Notes: generated by a model not told the origin, from the letters alone. Shown: positions 53,272-62,200, numbered from the stretch's first letter. The stretch is DNA of 64,000 nucleotides from Conexibacter woesei DSM 14684 (GCF_000025265.1 NC_013739.1:1178001-1242000), one strand, 5' to 3'. Numbers and translations: made by a program.

Positions 53272-55470
53272 CTAGTCGGTACGCGCTCCGCTCACCGGCG
53301 CGCTCCGGGCCTCCACGGCCCGGAGCAGCCGGCGGGTGAGCCGCGCGGCACGCTCGTCGGTGCCCGGCTCGTCGGCGCCCCGTTCACCGGCGGCGCGCTC
53401 GTCGGCACCCGGCTCGCGCGCGAGCCGCGCCGGCACCACGAGTGCCGCGGACGAGCTGAGCAGGACCGCGTCGGCGGCGGCGAGGTCGTCGAGCCGCAGC
53501 GGCTGCTCGACCGCCGTGAGGCCGGCCTCCTCGGCGGCGTCCAGCAGCAGCGCGCGCGTCACGCCGGGCAGGATCCGGCCGTCGGCCGGCGGCGTCAGCA
53601 GCCGCTCCTCTTCGATCGCGAAGACGTTCGCCCACGCCGCTTCGAGCACCGACCCGTCGCCGTCGAGCAGCAGCGGCGTCGCCCCGCCCGCCTGCTGCGC
53701 GAGCGTGTCCAGCAGCTGGCGGTCGAGCCACTTGTGCGCGCCGAGGCCGCCGGACAGCGTGAACGGCGCGAGCACGACCGGGAGCTGGCGCCGCGGGTTC
53801 GGCGCCAGCGCGAGCGTGACGTCGAGGCGGCCCCGCGACGGAACCGCGACGACTCTCAGGCGGACCCCGCCCGCGCCTTCGCTCGCGGCCGTGACGCGCT
53901 CGGCCAGGTCGTCGGGCAGCGGCAGCCCGTACAGCCGCTCGGCGCTGTGCGCGAGCCGCGCGACGTGCTCGGCGGCGTGCAGCGCGACGCCGTCGCGGAC
54001 GAGCAGCGTCTCGAAGACGCCCGCTGCCGGATCGGGACGGGCGCGCCTGCGGTCGAGGGCGGGCGCCGTCGTGGAACTCGCAGTGCGAAGCACGCCGAGC
54101 GGCGTCGTCTCGATCGCTCCGCCGATCGCGGCGACCAGCGGGCGCGCCTTCACGAGGCACTCCTCCAGCTCGCGCGCCGGGTCGGAGTCGGCGACGATCC
54201 CGCCGCCCGCGCCGAGCCAGAGGCGGCCGTCGCGCGCCTCGAAGGTACGGATCGCGACGTTCAGCTCCAGCCCGGCGAGCGGGCTCGCGTAGCCGATCGC
54301 GCCGGTGTAGACCTCGCGGCCGGTGCCCTCCAGCGCCGCGATCACGTGCATCGCCTGCACCTTCGGTGCGCCGGTGACCGAACCGGGCGGGAACGTCGCG
54401 CGCAGCAGATCGCCGTCGCCGACGTCCGGCCGCAGCGTCCCCTGCACGCGCGAGACGAGGTGCCAGACGCCCGGGTGCGCCTGCGCCTCCGGCGTGGGAG
54501 CGGCCTCGATCGAGCCGTAGACGCCGACGCGGCCGAGGTCGTTGCGCATCAGGTCGACGATCATCACGTGCTCGGCGTGGTCCTTGACGGAGGCATTGAG
54601 GCTGGCGCGTGCGGCGTCGCTGTCGCGCGCGGCGTCTGCTCCGTCGGCGCGCGCGATCGTCCCCTTGATCGGCGCGGTCTCGACCGCGCGTCCGCGGCGG
54701 CGCAGGAACAGCTCGGGCGACAGGCTCGCGATGCCGCCCCACGGCGCTGGGAACGCCGCTCCGTACGCCGGCCGCAGGCGCGCGCTCGCGCGTGCGAACA
54801 GCTCCGCGACGTCGCCCTCCCACGCGCTCTCCAGCCGCAGGCAGACGTTCGCCTGGAAGATCTCGCCGGCCGCGATCCGCTCGCGGCACTCCGCCACCGC
54901 CGCGACATGCGCGCCGGCCCCGCCGCCCGCGACCCTGAACTCTGGAGGTTGTCCTGGGTTGGTGTCGCTATGCGACACCAGGGCAGGACGGCTGAGGAGG
55001 TCACGCAGGCGGGCGAGCCGGGCGTCGAGGTGGGGGCGGCGGTCGGAGGTGGCGAGCGCTTCGAACCACCAGCGGCCGGCCGCGTCGAGGTGGAGGACGT
55101 GGTCGTAGTAGGCGAGCTGGAAGGGCGGCAGCGCCGCGGGCCGGGGCGGGGGCGGCGGCAGCCGCTCGACGCGCGCGCCGAGGCCGTAGCCGAGCCAGCC
55201 GAACCAGCCGCCGCCGACCGCATCCGCGGCGCCGGCTGCGTCCTTGCCGGCGCCGTCCGCTGGCGCGACGTCTGGCAGCGCATCGAGCAGCGCGAACGGG
55301 TCCTCGCCGGGCTCGGCGACGTGCAGCGGCTCGGAGCCGACGATCGCCCCGCCGCCGGCCCAGCGACCGGTCAGCGCGAACGGCCAGGCGTCGCCGCCGA
55401 GCGCGCGCAGCGCCGCTTCGGGGGAGCAGTCGACGGGGAGCGGCACGCGGAGGAGCCGCACGACGGTCAT
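53272..55470 (-). CDS. pabB: Aminodeoxychorismate synthase component I / aminodeoxychorismate lyase fusion (PabB-PabC)
   Basis: 732 residues. Residues ~1-450 are a chorismate-binding enzyme; 'ETAPIKGTIARA' with the PIKGT lysine marks aminodeoxychorismate synthase rather than anthranilate synthase, and 'LRATFPPGSVTGAPKVQAM' is the chorismate site. After a linker, residues ~490-700 are a class IV aminotransferase-fold lyase (GVFETLLVRDGV, KWLDRQLL with the PLP lysine, EAAWANVFAIE). Together they make p-aminobenzoate for folate; the glutaminase PabA must be elsewhere. TATCCT is seven bases before the ATG. Confidence 0.92.
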   Translation of the reverse strand: MTVVRLLRVPLPVDCSPEAALRALGGDAWPFALTGRWAGGGAIVGSEPLHVAEPGEDPFALLDALPDVAPADGAGKDAAGAADAVGGGWFGWLGYGLGARVERLPPPPPRPAALPPFQLAYYDHVLHLDAAGRWWFEALATSDRRPHLDARLARLRDLLSRPALVSHSDTNPGQPPEFRVAGGGAGAHVAAVAECRERIAAGEIFQANVCLRLESAWEGDVAELFARASARLRPAYGAAFPAPWGGIASLSPELFLRRRGRAVETAPIKGTIARADGADAARDSDAARASLNASVKDHAEHVMIVDLMRNDLGRVGVYGSIEAAPTPEAQAHPGVWHLVSRVQGTLRPDVGDGDLLRATFPPGSVTGAPKVQAMHVIAALEGTGREVYTGAIGYASPLAGLELNVAIRTFEARDGRLWLGAGGGIVADSDPARELEECLVKARPLVAAIGGAIETTPLGVLRTASSTTAPALDRRRARPDPAAGVFETLLVRDGVALHAAEHVARLAHSAERLYGLPLPDDLAERVTAASEGAGGVRLRVVAVPSRGRLDVTLALAPNPRRQLPVVLAPFTLSGGLGAHKWLDRQLLDTLAQQAGGATPLLLDGDGSVLEAAWANVFAIEEERLLTPPADGRILPGVTRALLLDAAEEAGLTAVEQPLRLDDLAAADAVLLSSSAALVVPARLAREPGADERAAGERGADEPGTDERAARLTRRLLRAVEARSAPVSGARTD

Positions 55471-55532
55471 GCGCTTGAGGATAGGAGAGCGGCGCCGCGT
55501 ACGCCGGCGGCCCGCCGCGCTAGCGTTGGCCG
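55471..55532. promoter_or_regulatory. Divergent leaderless promoter pair
   Basis: This 62-base gap holds TATCCT seven bases before the pabBC ATG (minus) and TAGCGT (55521-55526) six bases before the ABC gene ATG (plus). Neither gene has a clear ribosome-binding site. Confidence 0.55.
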
Positions 55533-56342
55533 ATGGAGACTGACGGCGAACCACTTGCGGCCGGCCTGAGCGCCCGCGGGCTGCGGCTGGCGCGCGGGGC
55601 GCGTGAGGTGCTGCGCGACGTCAGCTTCGACGCGCCGAAGGGGCAGGTGACGGTCGTCGTGGCGCCGTCGGGGGCGGGCAAGAGCACGCTGCTGCGCTGC
55701 TGCAACGGCCTGCTGGCGCTCGACGCCGGCGTGCTGCTGCTCGATGGCGGCGACGTCGCCGCGTCGGACGCGTGCGCGCTGCGGCGGCGGGTCGGGCTCG
55801 TCGGCCAGCTGCCGGTGATGCTGCCGGGCACGGTGCGCGACAACCTCGCGTACGCGCTCGCCGCGGACGACCCGCGCGCGGCCGAGCCGGCGCTGCTGCG
55901 GGCGCTCGACGCAGCCGGACTCGACGGGACGTTCCTCGCGCGGCCGGCCGGCGAGCTGTCCGGCGGCGAGCGGGCGCGCGTCGCGCTCGCGCGGGCGCTC
56001 ACGCGCGGTCCGGAGCTGCTGCTGCTCGACGAGCCGACCGCGGCGCTCGACGCCGCCGCTGCCGCGCACGTCGGCGAGACGCTGACACGGCTCGCGCACG
56101 ACGGTCTCGGCGTCGTCGTCGCGACGCACGACCTCGTGCTCGCCGCCCGCATCGCCGACCGCGCCGTCGCGCTGCGCGACGGCCGCGCGGTGGAGGGCGC
56201 GCCGGCCGAGATCCTGGCCGCGGCCGGGGCGGGCGCGACGGGCGCGACGGCGGGAGCGGCGGCTGCCGCCGGGGCGGCCGGCGACGCGGGTGAGGCGGGC
56301 GCCGCCGGAGCGACCGGTCCCGCCGCAGAGGCGGCTCCGTGA
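55533..56342 (+). CDS. ABC transporter ATP-binding protein (FetA/YbbL-like)
   Basis: 269 residues. Walker A APSGAGKST, Q-loop GLVGQLPVML, signature LSGGERARVALARAL, Walker B LLLLDEPTAALD, H-loop ATHDL. The last ~45 residues are a low-complexity Ala/Gly tail. Partner of the overlapping UPF0014 permease; in E. coli FetAB exports iron. Neighbouring dps supports a role in iron balance. Confidence 0.85.
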   Translation: METDGEPLAAGLSARGLRLARGAREVLRDVSFDAPKGQVTVVVAPSGAGKSTLLRCCNGLLALDAGVLLLDGGDVAASDACALRRRVGLVGQLPVMLPGTVRDNLAYALAADDPRAAEPALLRALDAAGLDGTFLARPAGELSGGERARVALARALTRGPELLLLDEPTAALDAAAAAHVGETLTRLAHDGLGVVVATHDLVLAARIADRAVALRDGRAVEGAPAEILAAAGAGATGATAGAAAAAGAAGDAGEAGAAGATGPAAEAAP

Positions 56343-57124
56343 GCGAGGCGGTCGCCCAGGTCGCCGCGGGCGCGGCGTTCGTGCTCGGGGCTGCCCTGCT
56401 GGCGTGGCGCTACCGGCTCGGCCTCGCGCGCCCGCTCGTGACCGCCGCCGTGCGTGCGGCGGTCCAGCTGGCCGCGGTCGGGGCGGTCGTCGCGCTCGTC
56501 TTCCACGTCCCCGCGCTCGCGGTCGCGTTCGTCGCGGTGATGGTGGTGACCGCGGCGCTGACGTCGGGCAGCCGGCTGCGCGGCGTCCCGTCCGCCCGGC
56601 GCGCCGCGGCGATCTCGATCGCGCTGCCCGCGCTCGCGGCGACGGGGATCCTGCTCGCCGTCGGCGCCTTCGCGTGGACGCCGCGCGCCGCCGTCCCGAC
56701 CGCGGGGATCCTGATCGGGGGCGCGATGACCGCGACGACGCTGACCGGGCGGCGGCTGCTGGAGGCGCTGGAGCGCGGCGGCGACGAGCTGGAGACGCGG
56801 CTTGCGCTCGGCGACGCCGCACGCACGGCGCTTGAGCCGTTCACGCGGCAGGCGATCGCGACCGGGCTCGTGCCGGCGATCGACCAGACCCGCAGCGTCG
56901 GGCTCGTGACGCTGCCGGGCACGTTCGTCGGCCTGCTGCTCGGCGGCGCCTCGCCGGCCGAAGCCGCCCGCGTCCAGCTGACCGTGCTGCTCGCGCTGCT
57001 CGCGGTCGAGCTGGTCAGCGCCGTGCTCGTCAGCGAGCTGATCTCACGCAGCTGCATCCGCCCCGGCGAGCGGATCGTCGTGCCGGGCACGCCGGGCACA
57101 CCGGAGGCCGCCGCCGCGCGCTGA
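56339..57124 (+). CDS. UPF0014-family ABC permease (FetB/YbbM-like)
   Basis: 261 residues with about seven hydrophobic segments. 'AVRAAVQLAAVGAVVALVF', 'IGGAMTATTLTGRRLLEAL' and 'QTRSVGLVTLPGTFVGLLLGGASPAEAARVQLTVLLALLAVE' are typical of FetB. The GTG start overlaps the ATPase stop (GTGA). Likely metal exporter, probably iron. Confidence 0.88.
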   Translation: MSEAVAQVAAGAAFVLGAALLAWRYRLGLARPLVTAAVRAAVQLAAVGAVVALVFHVPALAVAFVAVMVVTAALTSGSRLRGVPSARRAAAISIALPALAATGILLAVGAFAWTPRAAVPTAGILIGGAMTATTLTGRRLLEALERGGDELETRLALGDAARTALEPFTRQAIATGLVPAIDQTRSVGLVTLPGTFVGLLLGGASPAEAARVQLTVLLALLAVELVSAVLVSELISRSCIRPGERIVVPGTPGTPEAAAAR

Positions 57125-57162
57125 GCGGGGCCGAGCCGGAGCGGGGCGGGGGCGGGCGGGCC

Positions 57163-57852
57163 TCAGCCCATCTCGGGGTCGACCCGCGCCTGCTCGATCC
57201 GCCGCGCGACCAGCTCGCCGTCGGCGCCGAGCGCGGCGCGGACGGCGGCGGCCGAGGCGGCATGGTCGTAGGCGACCCGCCGTCGCTGCACCGTGCCGTC
57301 GTCGCCGACGAGCGCGTAGGCGGCGCGCGGATCGCGGTCGAACGGCATCCCGACGCTGCCGGGATTCAGCAGCTCCAGACCCTGGTCGGTGACGCGCTCG
57401 AGCGGCAGGTGCGTGTGGCCGAAGACGAGTCGCGGCTCGCGCACGCCGATGAACAGCGCGCCCTCGCCGGGCTGCGACTCGGGCAGCACGCCGATCATGT
57501 CCGAGACCGGCGAGGCGTGGCAGTAGCGGACGCCGTCGAGCACCGCCTGCTCCGGCAGCGCCGCGAGCCGCGCGACGGTGTCGGGGCCGAGCTGGTCGGC
57601 GCACCAGCGCGCCGCGGCACGGGCCGGCGGCAGCGCCTCCGCCGGCGCATTGACCCAGCGCTCGCCGTTGCCGCGGATCCAGATCGCCGCGGTCAGCTCG
57701 CCGAGTCGCGCGATCGTCTCCGCCGGCCAGGCGCCGAAGAGCGCGTAGTCGCCGCCGAGCAGCCAGCGGCTGGCGCCGGCGACGCGCGCGTCGGCGAGCA
57801 CCGCGTCGAGCGCGGGCAGGTTCCCGTGGACGTCGTAGAGGACCGCGAGCAC
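57163..57852 (-). CDS. Metallophosphoesterase (YfcE/diadenosine-tetraphosphatase-like)
   Basis: 229 residues. Metal motifs: DVHGN (residues 8-12), GGDYA, RGNGE in place of GNHD/E, YCHASP and FGHTH. The family hydrolyses phosphodiesters or nucleotides with two metal ions; replacement of the GNH histidine is known in some branches. GTG start with TAGGCT eight bases upstream (leaderless). Confidence 0.82.
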   Translation of the reverse strand: MLAVLYDVHGNLPALDAVLADARVAGASRWLLGGDYALFGAWPAETIARLGELTAAIWIRGNGERWVNAPAEALPPARAAARWCADQLGPDTVARLAALPEQAVLDGVRYCHASPVSDMIGVLPESQPGEGALFIGVREPRLVFGHTHLPLERVTDQGLELLNPGSVGMPFDRDPRAAYALVGDDGTVQRRRVAYDHAASAAAVRAALGADGELVARRIEQARVDPEMG

Positions 57853-57910
57853 GACGCGCGAGCCTAGCGGGCGGGCGGGTGCGGATGAGGCCGCCGGCGA
57901 GGCCGCTCGC

Positions 57911-58399
57911 TCAGCCGGCCTGCACGCGGATCATCCAGAGCTGCTCCTCGAGCTTCGCGACGACGCCGTGGAGGATGTCGGCGGTGACGGCGTCGACCTC
58001 CTCGAGCCGGTCCATCCGCGTGCGGATGTCGCCGATCGCGTCGGTCAGCAGCCGCGTGAACGCCGCGATCACGTCCTGGTCGAGGATCTGGCCGTCGGGC
58101 AGCGGCGTCAGCTGCGAGCGCGCGACGATCGTGCGCGCCTGCCCGTCGGGCGCGTGCCCGAGCGCGACGGCGCGCTCGGCGATCTCGTCCGACGCAAGCC
58201 GCCACGCGTCGACCATCTCGTCGAGGAACAGGTGCAGCGAGCGGAAGTGCGGTCCGACGAGGTTCCAGTGCGCCTGCTTGCCGAGCAGCGACAGGTCGAG
58301 CAGGCTGACGAGCACTTCCTCCAGCTCGCCGCCGATCGCCTCGCGGTCGGGATGCCGCAGCGTCGGGTGGTGGTCCTGGCTGATCGCGTGGTGGTTCAT
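57911..58399 (-). CDS. dps: Dps-family ferritin-like DNA-protecting protein
   Basis: 162 residues. The Dps signature 'LGKQAHWNLVGPHFRSLHLFLDEMVD' carries the ferroxidase ligands (H, H, D, E) shared between subunits. Dodecamer that stores iron, consumes peroxide and often coats DNA. The His-rich N-terminus (NHHAISQDHHPTLRH) may bind metal. AAGGAG lies nine bases before the ATG; direct repeats lie at the promoter. Confidence 0.92.
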   Translation of the reverse strand: MNHHAISQDHHPTLRHPDREAIGGELEEVLVSLLDLSLLGKQAHWNLVGPHFRSLHLFLDEMVDAWRLASDEIAERAVALGHAPDGQARTIVARSQLTPLPDGQILDQDVIAAFTRLLTDAIGDIRTRMDRLEEVDAVTADILHGVVAKLEEQLWMIRVQAG

Positions 58400-58437
58400 T
58401 CCCGGACTCCTTCGTGGTCGGGTCGGTGCTCGTCCCG

Positions 58438-58466
58438 TCTATATGCCCGGTTTGCCGACGTTTGCC
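58438..58466 (-). promoter_or_regulatory. dps promoter with helically phased direct repeats
   Basis: On the minus strand a TATAGA box (58443-58438) is preceded by two copies of GGCAAAC, at 58456-58450 and 58466-58460, exactly 10 bases apart, the nearer ending seven bases from the box and the farther at the -35 position. This fits an activator binding one face of the DNA. Confidence 0.5.
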
Positions 58467-58480
58467 CCTGTGAGATCGCT

Positions 58481-58497
58481 CACGCGCGTCGCGCGTG
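58481..58497 (-). terminator. Palindromic hairpin after the ribokinase-family gene
   Basis: CACGCGCG and CGCGCGTG around one base, two bases beyond the stop of the minus-strand kinase gene. Confidence 0.5.
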
Positions 58498-58499
58498 CG

Positions 58500-59405
58500 T
58501 CAGGCGCGCGCGGCCAGGAACGCCTGCGCCTCGGCGAGCGAGGGGGCGTTCTGGGCGCCCTCGCGCTGGACCGCCAGCGCGGCTGCGGCGGACGCGAGCC
58601 GTGCGCTGTCGCGGACGTCGCGGCCCTCGCCGGCACCCGCGGCGATGGCGGCGACGAACGTGTCGCCCGCGCCGGTCGTGTCGACGACGTCGACCGCGTG
58701 CGCGGGGATCTGCTCGACGCCGTCGGCGTCGGCGACGAGCGCACCGCGGCCGCCGAGTGTCACGACGACGGAGCGCGCGCCGCGCGCGAGCAGCGCCCTC
58801 GCCGCGGCGGCGGCATCGCCGCCTGCGCCCGGCGCGAGCGCGAGCGCCTCGTGCTCGTTGACGACGAGCACGTCGAGCGCGGCCAGCAGCGCGTCGGGCA
58901 GCGGCTGCGCCGGCGCGGCGTTGAGGACGACGGGGACGCCTCCCGAGCGCGCCGCGGCGACGGCGGCGGCGACCGTCTCCAACGGCACCTCGAGCTGCAG
59001 CAGCACGACCCCGGCGCCGGCGAACGCGTCCGCGGCGCCGGCGACGTCCTCGCGGGAGAGCGTCCCGCTCGCGCCGGGCGCGACGAGGATGCCGTTGTCG
59101 CCGGTCGCGTCGACCGCGACGATCGCGACCCCCGAGGGTGCGTCGGCCGTGCGGCGCACGTGCGCCGTGCCGACGTCCGCGGTCGCGAAGTTCTCCAGCA
59201 GCTGGTCGCCCTCGGAGTCGGCGCCGACGACGCCGACCATCTCGACCTCAGGCCCGAGCCGGCGCAGCGCGACGGCCTGGTTGGCGCCCTTGCCGCCCGG
59301 CGATGTCGTCCGCGAGGTCGACAGAACGGTGTCGCCGGGAGCCGGCAACGCGGGCACGCGCAGGATCCAGTCGAGGTGGATGGAGCCGACGACGATCGCG
59401 CGCAT
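58500..59405 (-). CDS. rbsK: Ribokinase-family (PfkB) sugar kinase
   Basis: 301 residues. 'GSIHLDWILRVPALPAPGDTV', 'SPGGKGANQAVALRRLG' (PfkB signature 1) and 'VVDTTGAGDTFVAAIAAG' (signature 2 with the catalytic Asp and anion hole) are all present. Probably ribokinase, phosphorylating ribose, but a related sugar or nucleoside is possible. No ribose transporter is nearby. ATG 59405 is chosen; an ATG four codons upstream is less likely. Confidence 0.85.
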   Translation of the reverse strand: MRAIVVGSIHLDWILRVPALPAPGDTVLSTSRTTSPGGKGANQAVALRRLGPEVEMVGVVGADSEGDQLLENFATADVGTAHVRRTADAPSGVAIVAVDATGDNGILVAPGASGTLSREDVAGAADAFAGAGVVLLQLEVPLETVAAAVAAARSGGVPVVLNAAPAQPLPDALLAALDVLVVNEHEALALAPGAGGDAAAAARALLARGARSVVVTLGGRGALVADADGVEQIPAHAVDVVDTTGAGDTFVAAIAAGAGEGRDVRDSARLASAAAALAVQREGAQNAPSLAEAQAFLAARA

Positions 59406-59417
59406 CGCGCAATCCAA

Positions 59418-59978
59418 TCACCCGGGCGCGGCCGGCGACGTCTCCTCGGCCGTGAGCAGCGCGAGGTAGCCGTCGATCGCGCCGATCGCCATCTGGTGGT
59501 AGCCGATCCCGGCCGTGAGCGCGTGGTCGGGGCCGCTGCCGTCCTCGATCTCCTGCCCAGGCCCCTGGTCGCGGTAGCTCTCCAGCTCGGCCAGCTTCGT
59601 GACGTGCCATGCGCGGCGTGCGCGCAGGATCGGCTGCGGGTCGGCGCCCGCGAAGATCTTCAGCAGCGCCTCGTCGCGTATCTGCGGTGCCGCGACCTCG
59701 GGAGCTGCCGACCACGCGGCGAGCGCCGTATGCCCGTGGTCGGTGAGGGCGTACAGCTTGCGCCGCCGGCCGTGCTGCTCCTGGCGCTCGGACAGGTAGC
59801 CGGCCGCGGCCAGTCGCGCCGGCTCGGCGTAGAAGGTCGTGTGCGGCACCGGCCAGAAGTTCTCGACCGTCTGCTCGAGCGCCTGCTTGAGCTCGTACGG
59901 CGTCGACTCGCCGCAGAGGGAGAGGAGCGCGAGGACCGCGTAGGAGGTCCCGCTGAGACGTATCTGCTTGCGATCCAT
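59418..59978 (-). CDS. PadR-family transcriptional regulator
   Basis: 186 residues. Winged helix 'GTSYAVLALLSLCGESTPYELKQALEQTVENFWPVPHTTFYAEPARLAAAGYLSERQEQHGRRRKLYALTDHG', then the helical C-terminal dimerisation domain of PadR subfamily 2 (Vir_act_alpha_C). Typically a repressor released by small aromatic or drug-like compounds. It is divergent from the flavoprotein/hydrolase pair and shares a palindromic promoter with it. Confidence 0.9.
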   Translation of the reverse strand: MDRKQIRLSGTSYAVLALLSLCGESTPYELKQALEQTVENFWPVPHTTFYAEPARLAAAGYLSERQEQHGRRRKLYALTDHGHTALAAWSAAPEVAAPQIRDEALLKIFAGADPQPILRARRAWHVTKLAELESYRDQGPGQEIEDGSGPDHALTAGIGYHQMAIGAIDGYLALLTAEETSPAAPG

Positions 59979-59985
59979 GGTGCGG

Positions 59986-60000
59986 CCCGTATAGTACGGG
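59986..60000. promoter_or_regulatory. PadR-type operator over divergent promoters
   Basis: The perfect palindrome CCCGTA-TAG-TACGGG contains TATAGT on the plus strand and TACTAT on the minus strand, so a bound repressor would cover both -10 boxes. PadR sites are typically ATAC/GTAT-type dyads, which this resembles. Confidence 0.6.
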
Positions 60001-60044
60001 ACGAACGGTAGTTGTGGAACCGACCGACGCACCAGGGGGTGCAG

Positions 60045-61355
60045 ATGGACGCCACCGGACAACGGCCGAACGACGCACCGGAGTTCGATGCGGTGATCGT
60101 CGGCGCAAGCCTCGCGGGCAGTGCCGCCGCCGTGCACCTCGGCAGAGAGGGAGCGCGTGTCGCGCTCGTCGAGCAGCGGCCCGACCCGCGCGCCTACAAG
60201 CGCGTCTGCTCCCACTACGTGCAGGCGTCGGGCGTCCCGGCGATCGAGCGGCTCGGCCTGCTCGACGCGATGATGGCCGCCGGCGCGGTGCGTCCCCACT
60301 TCCGCATCTGGACGCGCTGGGGCTGGATCGTTGCGCCGCCGGAGTCGGCGCAGACGGGCCTCAACCTGCGGCGAGAGCTGTTCGACCCGCTGCTGCGCGA
60401 GGCGGCGCTGGCGACGCCGGGCGTCGAGGGCCTGCTCGGCCACAGCGCCGAACGGCTGCTGCGCGACGACGCGGGGCGCGTCATCGGCGTCGTCGTGAGA
60501 GACCGCGCGGGCGACGAGCTGACGCTGCGGGCGCGGCTGACGATCGGCGCCGACGGGCGCGGCTCGCGCGTGGCGTCGCTCGCGGGCGTGCCCGCGCGCG
60601 TGACGCCGCACGGGCGCTTCGCCTACGGCGCCTATTTCAAGGGCGGGGCGCCGGCGCACGCGCCCGACGCGTCGGTCTGGATGCTCGATCCGCACTGGGC
60701 GGCCGCGTTCCCGACCGACTCCGGCCTGACCTTCTACGCGTGCATGCCGACGAAGGCGCGGCTGGCCGACTTTCGCTCCGACCCGGGCGCCGCGCTGGTC
60801 GCGTTCATCGCTGACCTGCCGGACGCGCCGCCGATCCGAGAGGGGAGACGCGTCGCGCCGGTGCTGGGCAAGCTCGACATGACGAACGTCGAGCACGAGC
60901 CGATCGCCCCCGGCCTCGCGTTGATCGGCGACGCGGCGCTCGCGGCCGACCCGCTCTGGGGGATCGGCTGCGGCTGGGCGCTGCAGTCGGCCGAGTGGCT
61001 GGCCGACGCGGTCGCCGCGCCGCTCGCCGCCGGTCCCGCCGGGGATCAGGCGCTCGCGACCGGGCTGGCGCGCTACCGGCGTCGCTGGCGGCGCGGGCTG
61101 CGCGGGCACGCGCGGGTGATGGAGGACCTCGCGGGTGGTCGCCGCTGGCGGGCGCCGGAGCGGTTCGTCTTCGCCGCGGCGACGCGCGACGCGGGCGTCG
61201 CCGCCGCGGTCGACGCGTTCGGCGCGCGGATGATCGGGCCCAACAGGATGGTGGCGGCGGCGGTGCCGCGCGCGGTCGCGGCGAACGCGCGCCACGCGCT
61301 GGCGCGGCGGCCGCGCTTCGCGCCCTACCGCGCCTCGGCGGGGGCCGGGACGTGA
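60045..61355 (+). CDS. FAD-dependent oxidoreductase (geranylgeranyl-reductase/halogenase-like group)
   Basis: 436 residues. FAD-binding GxGxxG-type start 'DAVIVGASLAGSAAAVHLGREGARVALVEQRPDP', central 'ARLTIGADGRGSRVASLAGV', and 'GLALIGDAALAADPLWGIGCGWALQSAEWLADAV', the pattern of the group that contains geranylgeranyl reductases and tryptophan halogenase-like monooxygenases. No halogenase WxWxIP motif is seen. ATG 60045 has AGGGGG upstream. It overlaps the hydrolase gene by four bases. Confidence 0.85.
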   Translation: MDATGQRPNDAPEFDAVIVGASLAGSAAAVHLGREGARVALVEQRPDPRAYKRVCSHYVQASGVPAIERLGLLDAMMAAGAVRPHFRIWTRWGWIVAPPESAQTGLNLRRELFDPLLREAALATPGVEGLLGHSAERLLRDDAGRVIGVVVRDRAGDELTLRARLTIGADGRGSRVASLAGVPARVTPHGRFAYGAYFKGGAPAHAPDASVWMLDPHWAAAFPTDSGLTFYACMPTKARLADFRSDPGAALVAFIADLPDAPPIREGRRVAPVLGKLDMTNVEHEPIAPGLALIGDAALAADPLWGIGCGWALQSAEWLADAVAAPLAAGPAGDQALATGLARYRRRWRRGLRGHARVMEDLAGGRRWRAPERFVFAAATRDAGVAAAVDAFGARMIGPNRMVAAAVPRAVAANARHALARRPRFAPYRASAGAGT

Positions 61356-62200
61356 GCGCGCTCGTGCGCGGTGTCGAGGCAGGCGGGACGCGGACGCGCC
61401 TGCGCACCGCGGGGCCGCAGGACGCGCGCGAGGCCGTCGTCTTCGTGCACGGCAACCCGGGCTCGGCCGACGACTGGGACGCGCTCGTCGACGCCGTCGG
61501 GGCGACCGGGATGCGCGCGGTCGCGTTCGACCTGCCCGACTTCGGCACGACCGTGGCGCCGCCCGGCTTCGAGCACACGGTCGCGGGCTACGCCGCGTTT
61601 CTCGACGCGGCCGTGCAGGCGCTCGGGATCGAGCGCGTCCACCTCGTCGCGCACGACTTCGGCGGGCCGATAGCGCTCGCATGGGCGGCGGGCCGGCCGG
61701 AGCTGCTCGCAAGCGTGACGCTGATCGACACCGGCGTCCTGCCCGGCTACCGCTGGCACTCGCTCGCGCGCGTCTGGCGCACGCCGCTGCTCGGCGAGCT
61801 GTTCCAGGCGACGACGACGCGCTCCGCGTTCCGCTGGCTGGTCGGGCGCGGCGAGCCGCGCGGGCTGCCGCGCGAGTTCCTCGACACGATGTACGACCAC
61901 TACGACGCGCGCACGAAGCGCGCGGTGCTGAAGCTCTACCGCGCGACCGGCGACCCCGGATCGGGCGTGCGTGAGCTGGCGGCGATCCTCGCCCCACGCG
62001 ACCTGCCGGCGCTCGTGATCTGGGGTGAGCGCGACGTCTACCTGCCGTCGTCATACGCGGCGCGCCAGCGGGAGGTGTTCCCGAGCGCGGACGTGCACGT
62101 GCTGCCGGCGAGCGGCCACTGGCCGTTCGCGGACGCGCCGGAGACGGTCGAGCGACTGCTGGTCGCGCACGTCGGGCGGGCGGTCGCCGCGCCGGCGTGA
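61352..62200 (+). CDS. Alpha/beta-hydrolase (haloalkane dehalogenase/epoxide hydrolase-like)
   Basis: 282 residues. Oxyanion motif FVHGNPGSADDW, nucleophile elbow VAHDFGGPIAL with Asp rather than Ser, acid in WGERDVYLP and catalytic His in SGHWPF. An Asp nucleophile is typical of epoxide hydrolases, haloalkane dehalogenases and fluoroacetate dehalogenases. Together with the flavoprotein this suggests oxidation followed by hydrolysis of a lipophilic compound, controlled by the PadR protein. Confidence 0.87.
   Translation: MSALVRGVEAGGTRTRLRTAGPQDAREAVVFVHGNPGSADDWDALVDAVGATGMRAVAFDLPDFGTTVAPPGFEHTVAGYAAFLDAAVQALGIERVHLVAHDFGGPIALAWAAGRPELLASVTLIDTGVLPGYRWHSLARVWRTPLLGELFQATTTRSAFRWLVGRGEPRGLPREFLDTMYDHYDARTKRAVLKLYRATGDPGSGVRELAAILAPRDLPALVIWGERDVYLPSSYAARQREVFPSADVHVLPASGHWPFADAPETVERLLVAHVGRAVAAPA

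Noticed and set aside
53272-55470. Anthranilate synthase component I
   Set aside because: The PIKGT motif and the fused class IV aminotransferase-fold lyase indicate p-aminobenzoate synthesis instead.
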